DNA of 64,000 nucleotides from Rapana venosa (Eukaryota > Mollusca > Gastropoda > Neogastropoda > Muricidae). The translations under genes and the position numbers were made by a program. Position 1 is the stretch's first letter, and each line of letters opens with the position of its first letter. The notes under the pieces were generated by a model. It worked only from the letters and a program-made list of their open reading frames with translations. It had not been told where the DNA came from and did no database searches. Positions 24,030-34,306 of this stretch are shown in pieces. The stretch lies in contig CM054155.1 of assembly GCA_028751875.1 (NCBI GenBank), positions 2,180,781-2,244,780 on the forward strand. The letters run 5' to 3'.

Positions 24030-24905
24030 CTTGCCTACAAAGCTTCTGTTTTGTTTTAGGAAGAAGAGTTTTGATCTGGTTCACAACAGAGATCGTATTT
24101 GTGATGCAGCAGGTGGATCAGATTCTTTTATATCCCTCATTCTTTCACGTCTAGACTATTGCAATTCTCTTTTGTCTGGTCTTCCAGCATCATCTATCCA
24201 CTCTCTTCAAAGTATACAAAACTCTGCAGCTCAACTAGTTCTCAGAAAGAAAAATTCTGAGCACATTACCCCTCTCTTGCAATCTCTCCACTGGCTGCCT
24301 GTGCCACAGAGAGTAAATTATAAGATCAGTACCTGCTGTTACAAATGTCTCCACAAAACTACACCTTCCTACCTCTGTGAATGTCTTAACCTGTACACTC
24401 CTTCACGTTCCCTCCCTCTCCTGCAGATACCTTGTGCCTACGAATACCTAGATTCAACCAATCCACTGTTGGCCGCCGCTCTTTCTCTATTTCGGGTCCA
24501 TCGATCTGGAATGAGCTCCCTCTCTCTCTTCGCCAGAAACCTAGTTATGACACTTTTAAATCCAGCCTCAAGACATATTTATTTCAAACGGAAGATCCCC
24601 CCCCCCCCCCCCCCCTCCTGTGTCATCAGAGCTATCCCACCTTCACTAACCAATGCCCTATCACCCTGCTAAAGTATACGACCTGTGTGAGTGTGTGTGT
24701 GCTTTTGAAAAACATTTGACTATTTACATTTTATTTCATAGATTTTGTCTGCAGTGCACCATGTTTGTAAATATCTGTGTGTTTAAACTATTGATTATTT
24801 ATCATTGATTGCATGACTGTGTCAGATTAGGTTGAATGCATGCGCTTTGATTTGTTTTTGCAAGATATAGGGCTGTATAAGTTCCATTTTATTATTATTA
24901 TTATC
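24030..24905 (+). mobile_element. L2-type LINE 3' end, 5'-truncated
   Basis: Only the region downstream of the reverse transcriptase is present. [36 protein letters not shown] and [18 protein letters not shown] lie in the frame open from 24031. A frameshift near 24430-24440 moves the continuation [20 protein letters not shown] to another frame. A C run at 24598-24616 follows. The 3' UTR ends with 'gcgctttgatttgttttt' (24841-24858) and an ATT run at 24890-24904. It is related to the copy at 19695-21345 in inverse orientation. Confidence 0.85.
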
Positions 24906-25122
24906 CCAATGTCAGACAGTACAATCAATGTTGTCATCAGAACAGATATTTTCTGTTTGCTTTAAATTACAGACTGCAATTTGCTTTCTTTGATGTGACA
25001 TGGACTCGTAGGAAGTACCTACCTTCCATTGACCTTTGATATTGTTGAATCACATTAGAAAGGTATTTAACAATAAAGAAGAGAAACTGGAAACATACTT
25101 TATGACGTCATGAGTTTACGTC

Positions 25123-25710
25123 ATGTTATTGAAGACCGAAATCCTAGCAAGAGCGGCACAAACAGCAGCAGCAATGGAAAGACTGAAGACCATATGGAGA
25201 GACAGAAACATCCCTCTCGGAACCAAGGTAAAGTTACTAAACGCGCTAGTCACCTCAATCATGCTTTACGCATGTGAGGCATGGACATTAAACGCAGACC
25301 TACAAAGGAGGATCCAAGCAGTAAAAATGAGATGCCTCAGAAGGCTCCTTGGCATCTCATACAAGGACCATGTCACCAACAATGAAGTCCGCAGAATGAT
25401 CACTCAACAGGTGCGGGACTATGAAGACCTACTGACCACGGCGAAAAAGAGGAAACTCAGATGGTATGGGCACGTAACACGCTCAGAAGGACTTGCAAAG
25501 ACCATCCTGCAAGGAACAGTCCAGGGGAAGAGAAGACGGGGCAGACAGAGGAGAAAGTGGGCCGACGACATCCGTGATTGGACAGGGGAGGACTTCAGTG
25601 TCACCCAGGCACTTGCCCACGACCGCGCTAAGTGGAGCCAGCTGGTCCACCGTTCATCCACCATGCAGCGCCCCCACGACCTTGGCGGTTACGGGACCAG
25701 TGAACAGTGA
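25123..25710 (+). pseudogene. LINE reverse transcriptase C-terminus (RTE-like)
   Basis: An intact 195-codon open frame, but only the C-terminal part of a non-LTR polyprotein. It begins downstream of the palm domain with ARAAQTAAAMERLKTIW and has LVTSIMLYACEAWTLN, then KMRCLRRLLGISYKDH, KKRKLRWYGHVTRSEG, a basic GKRRRGRQRRKWADDI, and a terminal stop after GYGTSEQ. The RWYGHV...RGR..W pattern is typical of retrotransposon C-termini copied widely in invertebrates. The ATG at 25123 is internal; the element is 5'-truncated just upstream. Exact clade uncertain. Confidence 0.8.
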
Positions 25711-26655
25711 TGTCTTGCGTCATTTTTTCTTGAATTTTTTTTTCTGTCAGACGGCATTTTTCTGACGGGTGGATTCAGTTTTATAGGTGTTTGAGAGGCT
25801 GGAGTTGATTTCGTGGCCTTTGCATAGATATGTCTCGCTGATGCTTAGTGTTCAGTTGAGACAGTTGTTTCTGTGCGTATCTGTGTGGCCACAAAGTTTC
25901 TGGAACATTGTCACTCTTGGACAGTTTCTCCATTGACCGTTCCAGAGCGTGGTTACGATGACATAGAAGATCCTGGAGTTGTCTTCTGCAAAGAGGTGAC
26001 CACTTTTCCCCACTGATGTAGGCCTAGTAACCTAATGTCCCACTGTAAGGTAAGGGCCGTGATTCACGGCGTACAATGTGGCCTTGTTTGACGTTCAGGG
26101 CGCGCCGGCGTCTGTGTGTTTGGTTTGCTGTGATGTTTTCTCACTTGTGAAACAGATTCTCTCTCTCTCTCTCTCCCCTCTCTGAAGGAGTTCAGTTTTA
26201 TGACTCTATAAGTTTGGCGTTTTTTGTGTGGGTTTTTTGGTCTTTTTCTCTTTGTTGTTGTTTTGGGTTTTTTTTTTATTTTAATTTTTGTTATTTGTTT
26301 GGGATTTTTTTTTGGTGTGTGTGTGTGGGGGGGGGGGGGGGGGGGTTGTTGGGTTTTTGTTTGTTGTTGTGGTTTTTTCTCTTGTTGTTTGTTGTTGTTT
26401 TTTTTCTTGTTTTTTGTTTGTTTGTTTGGGTGTGTTGTTGTTTTGTTGGGATTTTTTATATTTTATTTGGGGGGGGGGGGGATCTTTTGTTTATTTGGGT
26501 TGGTTTTTAAAAAAGTTTTTTCCCTTTGTTTCTAGTGTTTGACAGTATGAGTATTGGGTTCATTATCAAGATGTATCCCTACGGGCGGGGACTGGATGTA
26601 AAAAAGCACATGAGTACTTATTCATTATCCTGGTAATAAAAGAACTTGTCTCACT
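25711..26655 (+). mobile_element. probable 3' UTR and tail of the same LINE
   Basis: Non-coding sequence follows the ORF stop and ends in a conserved tail (26535-26655): 'gtattgggttcattatc', 'ggcggggactggatgtaa', 'aaaagcacatgagtac', 'ataaaagaacttgtc'. Tail-bearing copies at 27545-27680 and 61150-61428 share the G/T-rich stretch just before it. That the ORF and the tail belong to one element is inferred from order and orientation. It includes G-rich runs at 26328-26346 and 26469-26481. Confidence 0.6.
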
Positions 26656-26737
26656 TACTTACAATGTGTAGATGTTCTTTTTATGACTTTATTGGGTTTT
26701 TTCCCCTCTTTATTGTGTGATGTGTATGGGTATTGGG

Positions 26738-26838
26738 CTTACTTTATCATCGTGACATTCAATTTGTATGAGTATAATCAAAAAGTGTTGATGGTGATCG
26801 TGTGCTATGTGAGTATTTTATATTTAGTATTATCCCTG

Positions 26839-26902
<64 letters not shown>

Positions 26903-27140
26903 TCTCTCTCTCAATGACTGTATAGGTTTGGATTTCTTCTTTTCTTTTGTTTCTTGTTTTAATTGTGTGAGTGTATGGGTATTTGGTTTATTTCATTATC
27001 ATGACATAATTTGAACAAGTATAGTCAAAAATGAGTGTTGATGGTGATCGTGTACTGTTTTGAGAAATAGATATTTGATATTTTCTCTGTAAATACACAC
27101 ACACACTCTCTCTGTCTCTCTGTCTCTTTCTCTCTCTCAC
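26738..27140. repeat. local tandem duplication with CA and CT tracts
   Basis: A block containing 'agtgttgatggtgatcgtgt' occurs at about 26787-26806 and again at about 27031-27050, each preceded by similar 'tatgggtatt(t)gg' sequence and followed by CA then CT dinucleotides. The unit is about 240 bp. The first copy's CA run, (CA)30 at 26841-26901, is much longer than the second's. Confidence 0.7.
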
Positions 27141-27544
27141 CATTTATCGTTTTGCTTATAGTTATAGTGTATCCTGATGAAGGATTCGTAATTTATATTT
27201 TCAATACTTTATTGGGCTTGTTGGCTGTACTTAAGTTTTAATGAATGCCCTATTTCAATATCGTATTGTTGTATGTAACAAGTGTGTGTACCATTTTACA
27301 ATGTGTAGATGCTTATTTCTATGGCTTATTAAGTTTGGTTGTTGTTATTTTTCTTGGTTTTGTTGTTGTTGTTGTTGTTGTTTTCTCTTTTTTCTTCTTT
27401 TGTTGTTTGTTTTTTCTTTTGTTTGTTTGTTTTGGTTGGGTTTTTTGGGGGGTGGGGGTGAGTGTTTTTAGGGTTTTCTTATATATTGTTTGTTTGTTTT
27501 TTGTTGTTGTTTTCTTGGGGGGGGGGGGGGTTGAAAAGGGTTAT

Positions 27545-27680
27545 TTCCCTTTGTTTCTACTGTGTGAGAGTACAAGTATTGGGTTATTATTAAGATGTAT
27601 CCCTATGGGCGGGGACTGGATGTAAAAAAGCACATGAATGCTTATTCATTGTCCTCGAAGTAGAAGAATTTGTCATTGTC
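27545..27680 (+). mobile_element. LINE 3' tail, second copy
   Basis: Same tail as 26535-26655 and 61262-61428: 'tattgggttattatta', 'agatgtatccctatgggc', 'ggggactggatgtaaaa', 'gcacatgaatgctt', ending 'gaatttgtcattgtc'. It is preceded by a G/T-rich UTR with a G run at about 27518-27530. Confidence 0.8.

Positions 27681-27682
<2 letters not shown>

Positions 27683-27721
<39 letters not shown>
27683..27721. repeat. poly-C tract, about 39 nt
   Basis: Uninterrupted C run between two LINE tails. Length should be treated as approximate. Confidence 0.85.
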
Positions 27722-27723
<2 letters not shown>

Positions 27724-27936
27724 GGGCCGGATAAAAAGAAGCATGTGAATGCTTATCTGTAACCCTTGAAAAATAAGATAATTCATTCTTTCTCTCTCTC
27801 TCTGTCTGTCTCCCCCCCCCACCCTCCCCCCCCCCCCCACCCCCCCCCCCCCCCCCACCAAGGGCCGGATGGAAAGAAGGATGGAAAGAAGTATGTGAAT
27901 GCTTATCTGTAACCCTTGAAAAATAAGATAATTCAT

Positions 27937-27992
<56 letters not shown>
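27722..27992 (+). repeat. two tandem diverged LINE tails with C and CT tracts
   Basis: Blocks at 27722-27790 and 27858-27945 are near identical ('aagggccggat', 'atgtgaatgcttatctgt', 'aacccttgaaaaataaga') and are diverged versions of the LINE tail at 27610-27680. They are separated by CT and C-rich runs and followed by a CT run at 27941-27992. This looks like local duplication of a tail together with its simple repeat. Confidence 0.7.
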
Positions 27993-27993
27993 C

Positions 27994-28804
27994 GCAGGCT
28001 ACCTTTTAAATCCTACAAGATGCTTTATGATCAAGATGTCAAAGGGAAAAACAACTGGGTAACACAAATACGTACCTGTTTGTGTGAACTCGGGTTTGGA
28101 TTTGTTTGGCTCAATCAAGGAGTCGGAAATTGTAGAGAGTTTATTAACGCTTTCAGGCAAAGATTGATTGACTGCCGATGGCAGCAATGGAGTAATCATA
28201 TACAAAACAGTGAAAGATTTCAAATGTACAGACAATTTATAAGTTCGCATGATGTCAAACCTTATCTAAAACTTGATATGGATATACATTTGAAAAGAAT
28301 AATGTCTAAGTTTAGACTTGGTGTATCAGATATAAATGTTCATAAATTCAGATACAGAGAACATGGTATTGACGACCTCAGGCTGTTATGCCCATTATGT
28401 AAGCAAGCTCCGGAGGATGAAGTACATTTTGTGTTGTGCTGTCCAGTATTTGAGGATGTTAGGCAGAACTACATCCTGTTAAATATAGTAGACAGCCTAA
28501 TTTATTTAGACTCTGTTTACTCCTGGCATCAAGTCATCCTGAGGTTGTGCGCAGCCTCACTTTATATTTGTGTAAAGCTTTCAGAATAAGAGAGATAATG
28601 TTATCCTAAGTCATATTTTTGTAGCTGACTTTGTGTTATACAGTAACATGTTGGTCTGTGTGTGTGTGTGTGTGTGTATGTGTGTGTGGGTGTGTCTGTG
28701 TGTGTGTGTGTGCGTGTGTGTTTAAACCAAAATACTAAGCAGTTCGGCAACCCCCTTCATGTATGGGCCAATGGCCTTTTTGTGAATAAATCGTTCGAGT
28801 TCGA

Positions 28805-28810
<6 letters not shown>
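27994..28810 (+). mobile_element. 5'-truncated LINE, C-terminus and 3' UTR
   Basis: The open frame 28020-28589 (frame open from about 27994) encodes a non-LTR polyprotein C-terminus: RQRLIDCRWQQWSNHIQ, SKFRLGVSDINVHKFRY, and a zinc-finger-like LCPLCKQAPEDEVHFVLCCP. This Cys-His module ends many CR1-like LINE ORF2 proteins. The 3' UTR includes a TG run (28656-28722) and closes with 'gggccaatggcc', 'gtgaataaatcg' and (TTCGAG)n at about 28792-28808. Its start in a CT tract marks the truncation point. Confidence 0.8.

Positions 28811-28898
<88 letters not shown>
28811..28898. repeat. TC / TCTG microsatellite
   Basis: TC run, then seven or so TCTG units, then TC again, directly after the LINE tail. 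Confidence 0.9.
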
Positions 28899-28903
<5 letters not shown>

Positions 28904-29375
28904 AAAGAAGAGGTCTCCCTTAGAATGTATTGTGTGTTAAGGCAAAGAACAAGTTGTGACAAAAAAGAAGGTAACTAGTTGATCCAACAACAAGGTAGAT
29001 CAGATCTATAGCTGAAAGACAGTCAGACGGGAATGATGCTCGAAGGTGATGCACTTTGGCCAACGAGGTGATTTGGTAATGGAGGCTTGCTGTCAGAGAA
29101 GGAGAGCACAAAACCACAGACACCCCAGTCCAGTCCAGTGCAGTGCAGGGAGGTCACAGGACCAGTCTTAACTCATGTGAGATGTTGGCTGCAAGTGAAA
29201 AGTCTGCACTAAGGATATCTGGTCTTCTCTTGCTGTGCTTCTGCAATAGCATGGTGTGGTCTTGTATTGTATTATACACCTTTTTCGTTTAAGTCGTGGC
29301 ATATTAAATCTGTGTGAAATTCATGCTGCTCTCTTCATAGAGAGTGTGTTGCCACAAGAGCAAGCGTTACCCATT
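28899..29375. other. no recognisable feature
   Basis: Unique-looking sequence with 'ccagtccagtccagtgcagtgcag' style short tandem motifs at about 29124-29148. No gene recognised. Confidence 0.45.
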
Positions 29376-29662
29376 ATTATATTTTCCTGTCTGCATATAT
29401 GTTTGATTTCCTATCAGAGTGGCTTTTTTCTACAGAATTTTACCAGGGACAACTCTTGTTGCTGTGGGTTCTTTTACATGCAATGAGTATTGCATATGGA
29501 ATCTCGGTTTATTGTATCATGTGAAAGACTTGCACCCAGACCACCAGTCATGGTCTAGTGGATGGGGGAAAGTTTTGGGCACAAACGGATATTGAACCCC
29601 ACATGCTTGAAACCTGGACTTTTTGCTTTCTAGGCAGGTGTGTTACCTCTGGACCACCGCTT
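29376..29662 (-). mobile_element. SINE family B copy
   Basis: Minus-strand head near 29662 ('GGTCCAGAGGTAACACACC', then an eroded B box) followed by 'CCCCCATCCACTAGACCATG' and 'GGTGGTCTGGGTGCAAGT', down to 'GGAAATCAAACATATATGC', which matches 40405-40430. The conserved 3' end with TGTGACA is absent. Confidence 0.75.
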
Positions 29663-30034
29663 GTAGTGTTTCAGTCTCAAAACAGCCAAGTAAGGTTTCT
29701 TCTGACTTTGAAAATATTGATGACAGTACTCATTCATAGATTCTATGAAAAGTAATTAAGAAACTTAGAAAGTTCACAGACAGGAAAAAAGCAGAAACAC
29801 ATAGGAAGAGAAAAGGCAACATGGGTAACAAGTTGGAAGAAGAGAAGGGGAAAAAAACCAGAGGAAAGAATTGACAAATAGTAAATAAAAGAAAAAGGAG
29901 GACTGACCATTGACCATCTTGAGCACACTGGGGGTCATCACCTAGACTGCATGCATATTCACACTTGATACACTTGAAAATCGCTGTGAGACGGTGATCA
30001 ATATTTTATTTTATTTTATTTATTTTATTCTTTT

Positions 30035-30195
30035 ATATCGAGGATAATGGAATAAGCACTTATGCGCTTTTTTAATCCAGTCCCCGTGTGTATGCTGTTT
30101 TGTAAATTCTGTCATCTGTTCCCACCGGCACACAATGGCCTACTCTTACAATTTAACGTGTGCACAATTTGGTGTGCGTTCAAGGGGCTTGGTTA
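30035..30195 (-). mobile_element. SINE family A copy, 5'-truncated
   Basis: Minus-strand body and tail, including the hairpin 'AAGCGCATAAGTGCTT' (30053-30068) and the 'ttctgtcatctgttccc' block. It ends, in the 5' direction, within the central block near 30195, and a TTTTA run lies beyond its tail at 30005-30034. Confidence 0.75.
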
Positions 30196-30284
30196 GCCCT
30201 ATTTAGTCAATAGAACAAGAAGCAATAGTTAAATACTGTGATTTTACAGCACTGCTTAAAAAATGGCTTGCTAAAACGAAAGGG

Positions 30285-30465
30285 GGGAAAATATAATAAT
30301 AATAATAATATGTATGAATTATTAGCGCTGAATCTTGTAAAGCAACAATCAAAGCGTCATATTTCATTTTACCATTTAGTGCGGGATTTCCGTGAATTGG
30401 CTGTTCGGGGAGAGCGGGAGAACACGTCGCCAATTAGCGCTGCGCCACCCTTTCACCCTTTTTTT
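30285..30465 (-). mobile_element. short tRNA-headed element with an L2-type tail
   Basis: The minus strand starts near 30453 with 'AGGGTGGCGCAGCGCTAATT', similar to a tRNA A box, then a poor B box (ATTCACGGAAATCCC). After about 60 bp it joins 'CGCTTTGATTGTTGCTTTA', 'CAAGATTCAGCGCTAAT' and an ATT run. That tail matches the 3' end of the L2-type LINEs in this window, so this is probably a SINE mobilised by them. Confidence 0.6.
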
Positions 30466-30487
30466 TGATAATATAATGATAATAATG

Positions 30488-30519
<32 letters not shown>

Positions 30520-30525
30520 AAAGAC
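30466..30525. repeat. AAT/GAT microsatellite
   Basis: 'gataat' and 'aataat' triplet-type run just upstream of the leucine-rich-repeat exon. Confidence 0.85.
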
Positions 30526-30587
30526 AGTGAGTATCAGTGAGTGATGGACAAGCATGGTGTCTGTTTCAGACTGAGTGCTGATGAAGG

Positions 30588-31508
30588 ATGCCTCATCCAC
30601 AACGCCAGCTGCTGCTGTGCTGGACGGTGGTAGTGGTCAGCGTCTTCAGTGATGGTCTTCTCCAGCCCTTGCACTGCCCTTCCTATTGCCAATGTGACCA
30701 CACTGCCATTGACTGTTCCCACAGCAGCCTGTCTTCTGTCCCGTCCATTTGGCCTCAGTCCTCAGCCCTGGTCGTCAACTTCAGTTCCAACAGCTTGACC
30801 TCGCTGGATGACCTTGACAAGTTCCCTGTCTCCCAGACCAGCCTTGACCTGAGCTTTAACCGCATTTCCTCCATTCCAGTCAACACGTTCAGTGGGGAGC
30901 AGTTTCTGGAGCTGCACAGTCTCAACCTGACCAGTAATTTGCTGTCAGACACGCACTTTGTGTTCCCTTCCTCCCTGCACGTGCTGAAGCTGAGCCAGAA
31001 TGAGATTCGTCGCTTCTGTGTAGAAAGCTTGAAAGGGCTGGGAGAGTTGAGAGTCTTGCATTTAGAATGGAACGGCCTCCACATGCAAGCCTGCACCAAA
31101 AAATCACCCCCAGAGAAAAAGTCACCTGCAGTCTGCCCTTTCCAGCCCTTGAAAAAAATCACGGAGGTGTGGCTTCAGGGGAATAAGTTGAAAAGTCTGG
31201 ATCCGGGAGCGCTGGATTGCTTTCATAACAGCCGTCTGCTATCACTGGCCAACAACAGCATCAAACACTTGCCACCCAAGCTGTTTCACAAGTTCGGCAG
31301 GTTGAGGTATTTGGATCTTTCGGGGAACCAGCTGACGACGGTGGCTCAGGGCATGTTTGTGTCCTTGCCCGGCCTGAAGTTTCTGTCGCTGGCCCACAAC
31401 CGACTGTGGCAGGTGCCCGGGGGGCTGCCCATGCTGGAGTGGCTGGACTTGTCCCACAACGCCATCGCCTCGGTGCCCACAGCACACAAGGCCGACCTCT
31501 ATCCACAG
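30588..31508 (+). CDS. leucine-rich repeat protein, first coding exon
   Basis: This is the clearest host gene: 307 codons ending at a splice donor (CAG|GTAACT at 31508/31509, phase 0). An acceptor-like 'ctgtttcag' ends at 30569, so a 5' UTR exon may lie upstream. Residues about 8-28 form a hydrophobic signal peptide. A canonical LRR N-terminal cap follows, with Cys at 30, 34, 36 and 43 (CX3CXCX6C). Then come about ten leucine-rich repeats (LVVNFSSNSL, LHVLKLSQNEI, ITEVWLQGNKL, LRYLDLSGNQL, LKFLSLAHNRL, LEWLDLSHNAI and others). A cysteine- and lysine-rich insert (about residues 165-190) splits the solenoid. Several N-glycosylation sites (NFS, NLT, NNS) fit an extracellular domain. The repeats run up to the donor, so more exons must follow, but no LRR continuation was found. 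Partner and function unknown: a Toll-like, adhesion or LRR-transmembrane receptor are all possible. Confidence 0.9.
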
Positions 31509-31514
31509 GTAACT
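31509..31514 (+). promoter_or_regulatory. splice donor of the LRR exon
   Basis: 'CAG|gtaact' right where the LRR homology ends. Reading through gives 25 codons without LRR pattern (VTRYHNTNCNN and so on) before a stop at 31584-31586, which favours an intron here. Confidence 0.7.
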
Positions 31515-31589
31515 AGGTATCACAATACTAACTGCAACAATGGTCATCTTTTTTTTTCTTTTTTTGTTCCTTGGCTAGAGCTCTGAGGT

Positions 31590-31925
31590 TCACCAGGGAT
31601 GAGATTTTGCATACGCGACTGATTTTGCCCACCATGAAGTTAGCCACATTTTGATGTAAGGGATATATGCTTGGTACGTTCATGTTTCTGAACCCAGTGA
31701 GTGCTGACATGAATTATGGGATCTTTAATGTGCATATTTGATCTTCTATGTGTGTATATATGTACTAATTAAGGCACTGGCAGGCCTGCACTTGAAGTTG
31801 ACCTGGGAGATCATAAAAATCCCTACCCTTAATATACCAGAAGCTGCTGAGATTTGAACCCATTACTTCATGGACCCATGGGATTTAAGTCAAACAGTCT
31901 GAACTACTCAGCTATAGCGTCCATT
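31590..31925 (-). mobile_element. SINE family C copy
   Basis: The minus strand starts near 31921 with a pol III-like A box ('TATAGCTGAGTAGTTCAGAC') and B box ('GGGTTCAAATCTC', about 31848-31860). The body is shared with 10300-10558 ('cacttgaagttgacctggga', 'ggcactggcag', 'atgggatctttaatgtgca'). It lies in the intron downstream of the LRR exon. Confidence 0.75.
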
Positions 31926-31949
31926 TTCATGATTCTGATACTAGTGCTT

Positions 31950-32095
31950 CAGTTACTGCTTCTACTACTATCACTTCTACTGCTACAACAACCACTACTA
32001 CCACAACTACTGCTTCTACTTCTATCACTTCTACTGCTACAACAACCACTACTACCACAGCTACTTCTACAACTAATATTACTTCTACTTCTCTG
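31950..32095. repeat. CTA/CAA-rich minisatellite
   Basis: A block of about 54 bp ('cttctactgctacaacaacc', 'actactaccacaactactgc') is present about twice, followed by more CTA-rich sequence. It reads as leucine-rich on the plus strand, which is only a composition effect. Confidence 0.75.
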
Positions 32096-32365
32096 ACAAT
32101 TAACAATTATGACAAAAATGATAACAACAAGAACAACAATGGTAAACGAATTGTTAGTATTGATAACAGAAATGATGTTAAGATGGTAAATCTCACTTTT
32201 CTTACTTATTGCATAGAGATCTGTGCACTTTCAATCATAATTCGCTCAAACTGTATTTTTGCTTACTTTCTCACTCTGCATAAAGCTTATATAGACTGAC
32301 TTACAAGTTACATGTACACACTTTGCCTCTGATTTGAGGACAGAGTCAGTCTCTCCATGAGACCA

Positions 32366-32640
32366 TTTTATGGTGGTCTGGGTGCTAGCCTTGGGGATGA
32401 GATAACTGTGTGCAGCATACAGTTAATCAAATGCATGTAAAATAACCCATGGAAAAATTATGTTAAAACAAAGCCCAACCAAACACTTGGGAAGAAACAA
32501 GCACTTCCTCAGAGGACAAATTTAAAGATAAAAAAAGGGGGAGGGGAGGGGGTGGCACTGTACTCTCATTGAGGAAAGTAGCTGGACTCATACAGAGAGA
32601 AATCTGCTGTGACAGAAAATGGTATACAATACAGTACAAT
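32366..32640 (+). mobile_element. SINE family B copy, 5'-truncated
   Basis: Starts within the body ('gagaccattt...ggtggtctgggtgc') and reaches the conserved 3' end 'agagaaatctgctgtgacag' followed by 'aaaatggtatacaatac'. The tail is continuous with the 25-bp array that follows. It lacks the tRNA head. Confidence 0.8.
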
Positions 32641-32870
32641 ACAATGCAATACATTGAAGTACAGTACAGTGCAAGATAATACATTGCAGTACAATACACA
32701 TACAGTACAAAATATTACAGTACAATGCAATACAGTACAAGACAATACATTGCAATACAGTACAAGACAATGCATTGCAATACAGTACAAGACAATACAT
32801 TGCAATACAGTACAAGACAATACATTGCAGTACAGTACTAGACAATGCATTGCAATACAGTACAAGACAA
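32622..32870 (+). repeat. SINE-tail-derived array, segment 1
   Basis: Repeats of about 24-25 bp ('tacagtacaagacaatac' plus 'attgcaa') that begin directly at the 3' end of the family B SINE. Early units are irregular ('acaatacaatgcaatac') and become regular further on. Confidence 0.9.
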
Positions 32871-33024
32871 TCAATTTTCCTCTTTACTGGTTTAATTTAA
32901 TGGTTAAGGATGCAATAATGTAGTATTTCAATATAATCATTAAGAAATGTGTTCTTAGATGGCTTGATGAAAAAAAGGAAATACATTGCTTATTCAATGT
33001 ACCATCTTGAAATAAAATTTTGAC
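32871..33024. mobile_element. insertion inside the array
   Basis: About 150 bp of unrelated sequence ending in 'aataaaattttgactttgac', which looks like a LINE or SINE tail on the plus strand. No head or coding part is recognisable. Confidence 0.5.
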
Positions 33025-33850
33025 TTTGACAATACATAGCAGTACAGTACTAGACAATACATAGCAGTACAGTACAGTACTAGACAATACATAGCAGTAC
33101 AGTACTAGACAATACATAGCAGTACAGTACTAGACAATACATAGCAGTACAGTACAGTACTAGACAATACATAGCAGTACAGTACTAGACAATACATAGC
33201 AGTACAGTACAGTACTAGACAATACATAGCAGTACAGTACTAGACAATACATAGCAGTACAGTACAGTACTAAACAATACATAGCAGTACAGTACTAGAC
33301 AATACATAGCAGTACAGTACTAGACAATACATAGAATACAGTACAGTACTAGACAATACATAGCAGTACAGTACTAGACAATACATAGCAGTACAGTACT
33401 AGACAATACATAGCAATACAGTACAGTACTAAACAATACATAGCAATACAGTACAGTACTAAACAATACATAGCAATACAGTACAGTACTAAACAATACA
33501 TAGCAATACAGTACAGTGCAAGACAATGCATTGCAGTACAGTACTAAACAATACATAGTACAGTACTAGACAATACATAGCAGTACAGTACTAGACAATA
33601 CATAGCAGTACAGTACAGTGCAAGACAATGCATTGCAGTACAGTACTAGACAATAATAGCTGTACAGTACTAAACAATACATTGCAGTACAGTACTAGAC
33701 AATACATGGCAGTACAGTACAGTACTAAATAAACATAGCAGTACAGTACTAGACAATACATAGCAGTACAGTACAGTGCAAGACAATGCGTTGCAGTACA
33801 GTACTAGACAATACATAGCAGTACAGTACAGTACATACTAGACAATCAAA
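33025..33850 (+). repeat. SINE-tail-derived array, segment 2
   Basis: Regular units of about 25-30 bp: 'agacaatacatagcagtaca' with a variable number of 'gtaca', then 'gtacta'. Variants 'gcaagacaatgcattgc' and 'actaaacaatac' are interspersed. Short ORFs in it, rich in Tyr, Cys and Leu, are repeat artefacts. Confidence 0.95.
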
Positions 33851-34300
33851 TTCAAATTCAAATTCAAAAGCTTTATTATCTCAAAGACAGAGAAATTCCG
33901 GCAGGTTACTCGCCATACATAAAAACAATAAACATTTAAACATAATATTAAAAACACACACACTGTCCAACATCAGCACGCTCCCATCATGAGATAAAAA
34001 GCATCCACAAATTAGCAATATCTCAGCCAGCCACAAACCCACCCCAACAAAAATCACTTTACTCATGTGCGCACTAGTAAACCCGTACGTCCGCACATTC
34101 ACAGTCACTCGCGCACGCGCACGCACGCACATTGTAAACATTCGTACCCATGCTCACACATTTTAATAATATGTCAAATTTTTATAACATGTTGTATAAG
34201 ACAAATATTAATTAAATTAATACTATGTTCTTTTTAAGATATTGAACAGTCTAAAATAATAACACCCCCCCCCACCCCAAAAAAAATCTTTGTCATGGGC
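33845..34300 (-). mobile_element. LINE or SINE 3' end, minus strand
   Basis: The minus strand ends with 'CGGAATTTCTCTGTCTTTGA', 'GATAATAAAGC' and three to four TTTGAA units at 33845-33868, a typical polyadenylation-signal-plus-microsatellite LINE end. The rest (33870-34260) has no clear ORF and includes a C run at 34264-34273. Confidence 0.55.
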
Positions 34301-34306
34301 TTTAGT

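Noticed and set aside
32463..33556. Tyr/Cys/Leu-rich ORFs (YCIVLYC type)
   Set aside because: Translations of the SINE-tail array in several frames.
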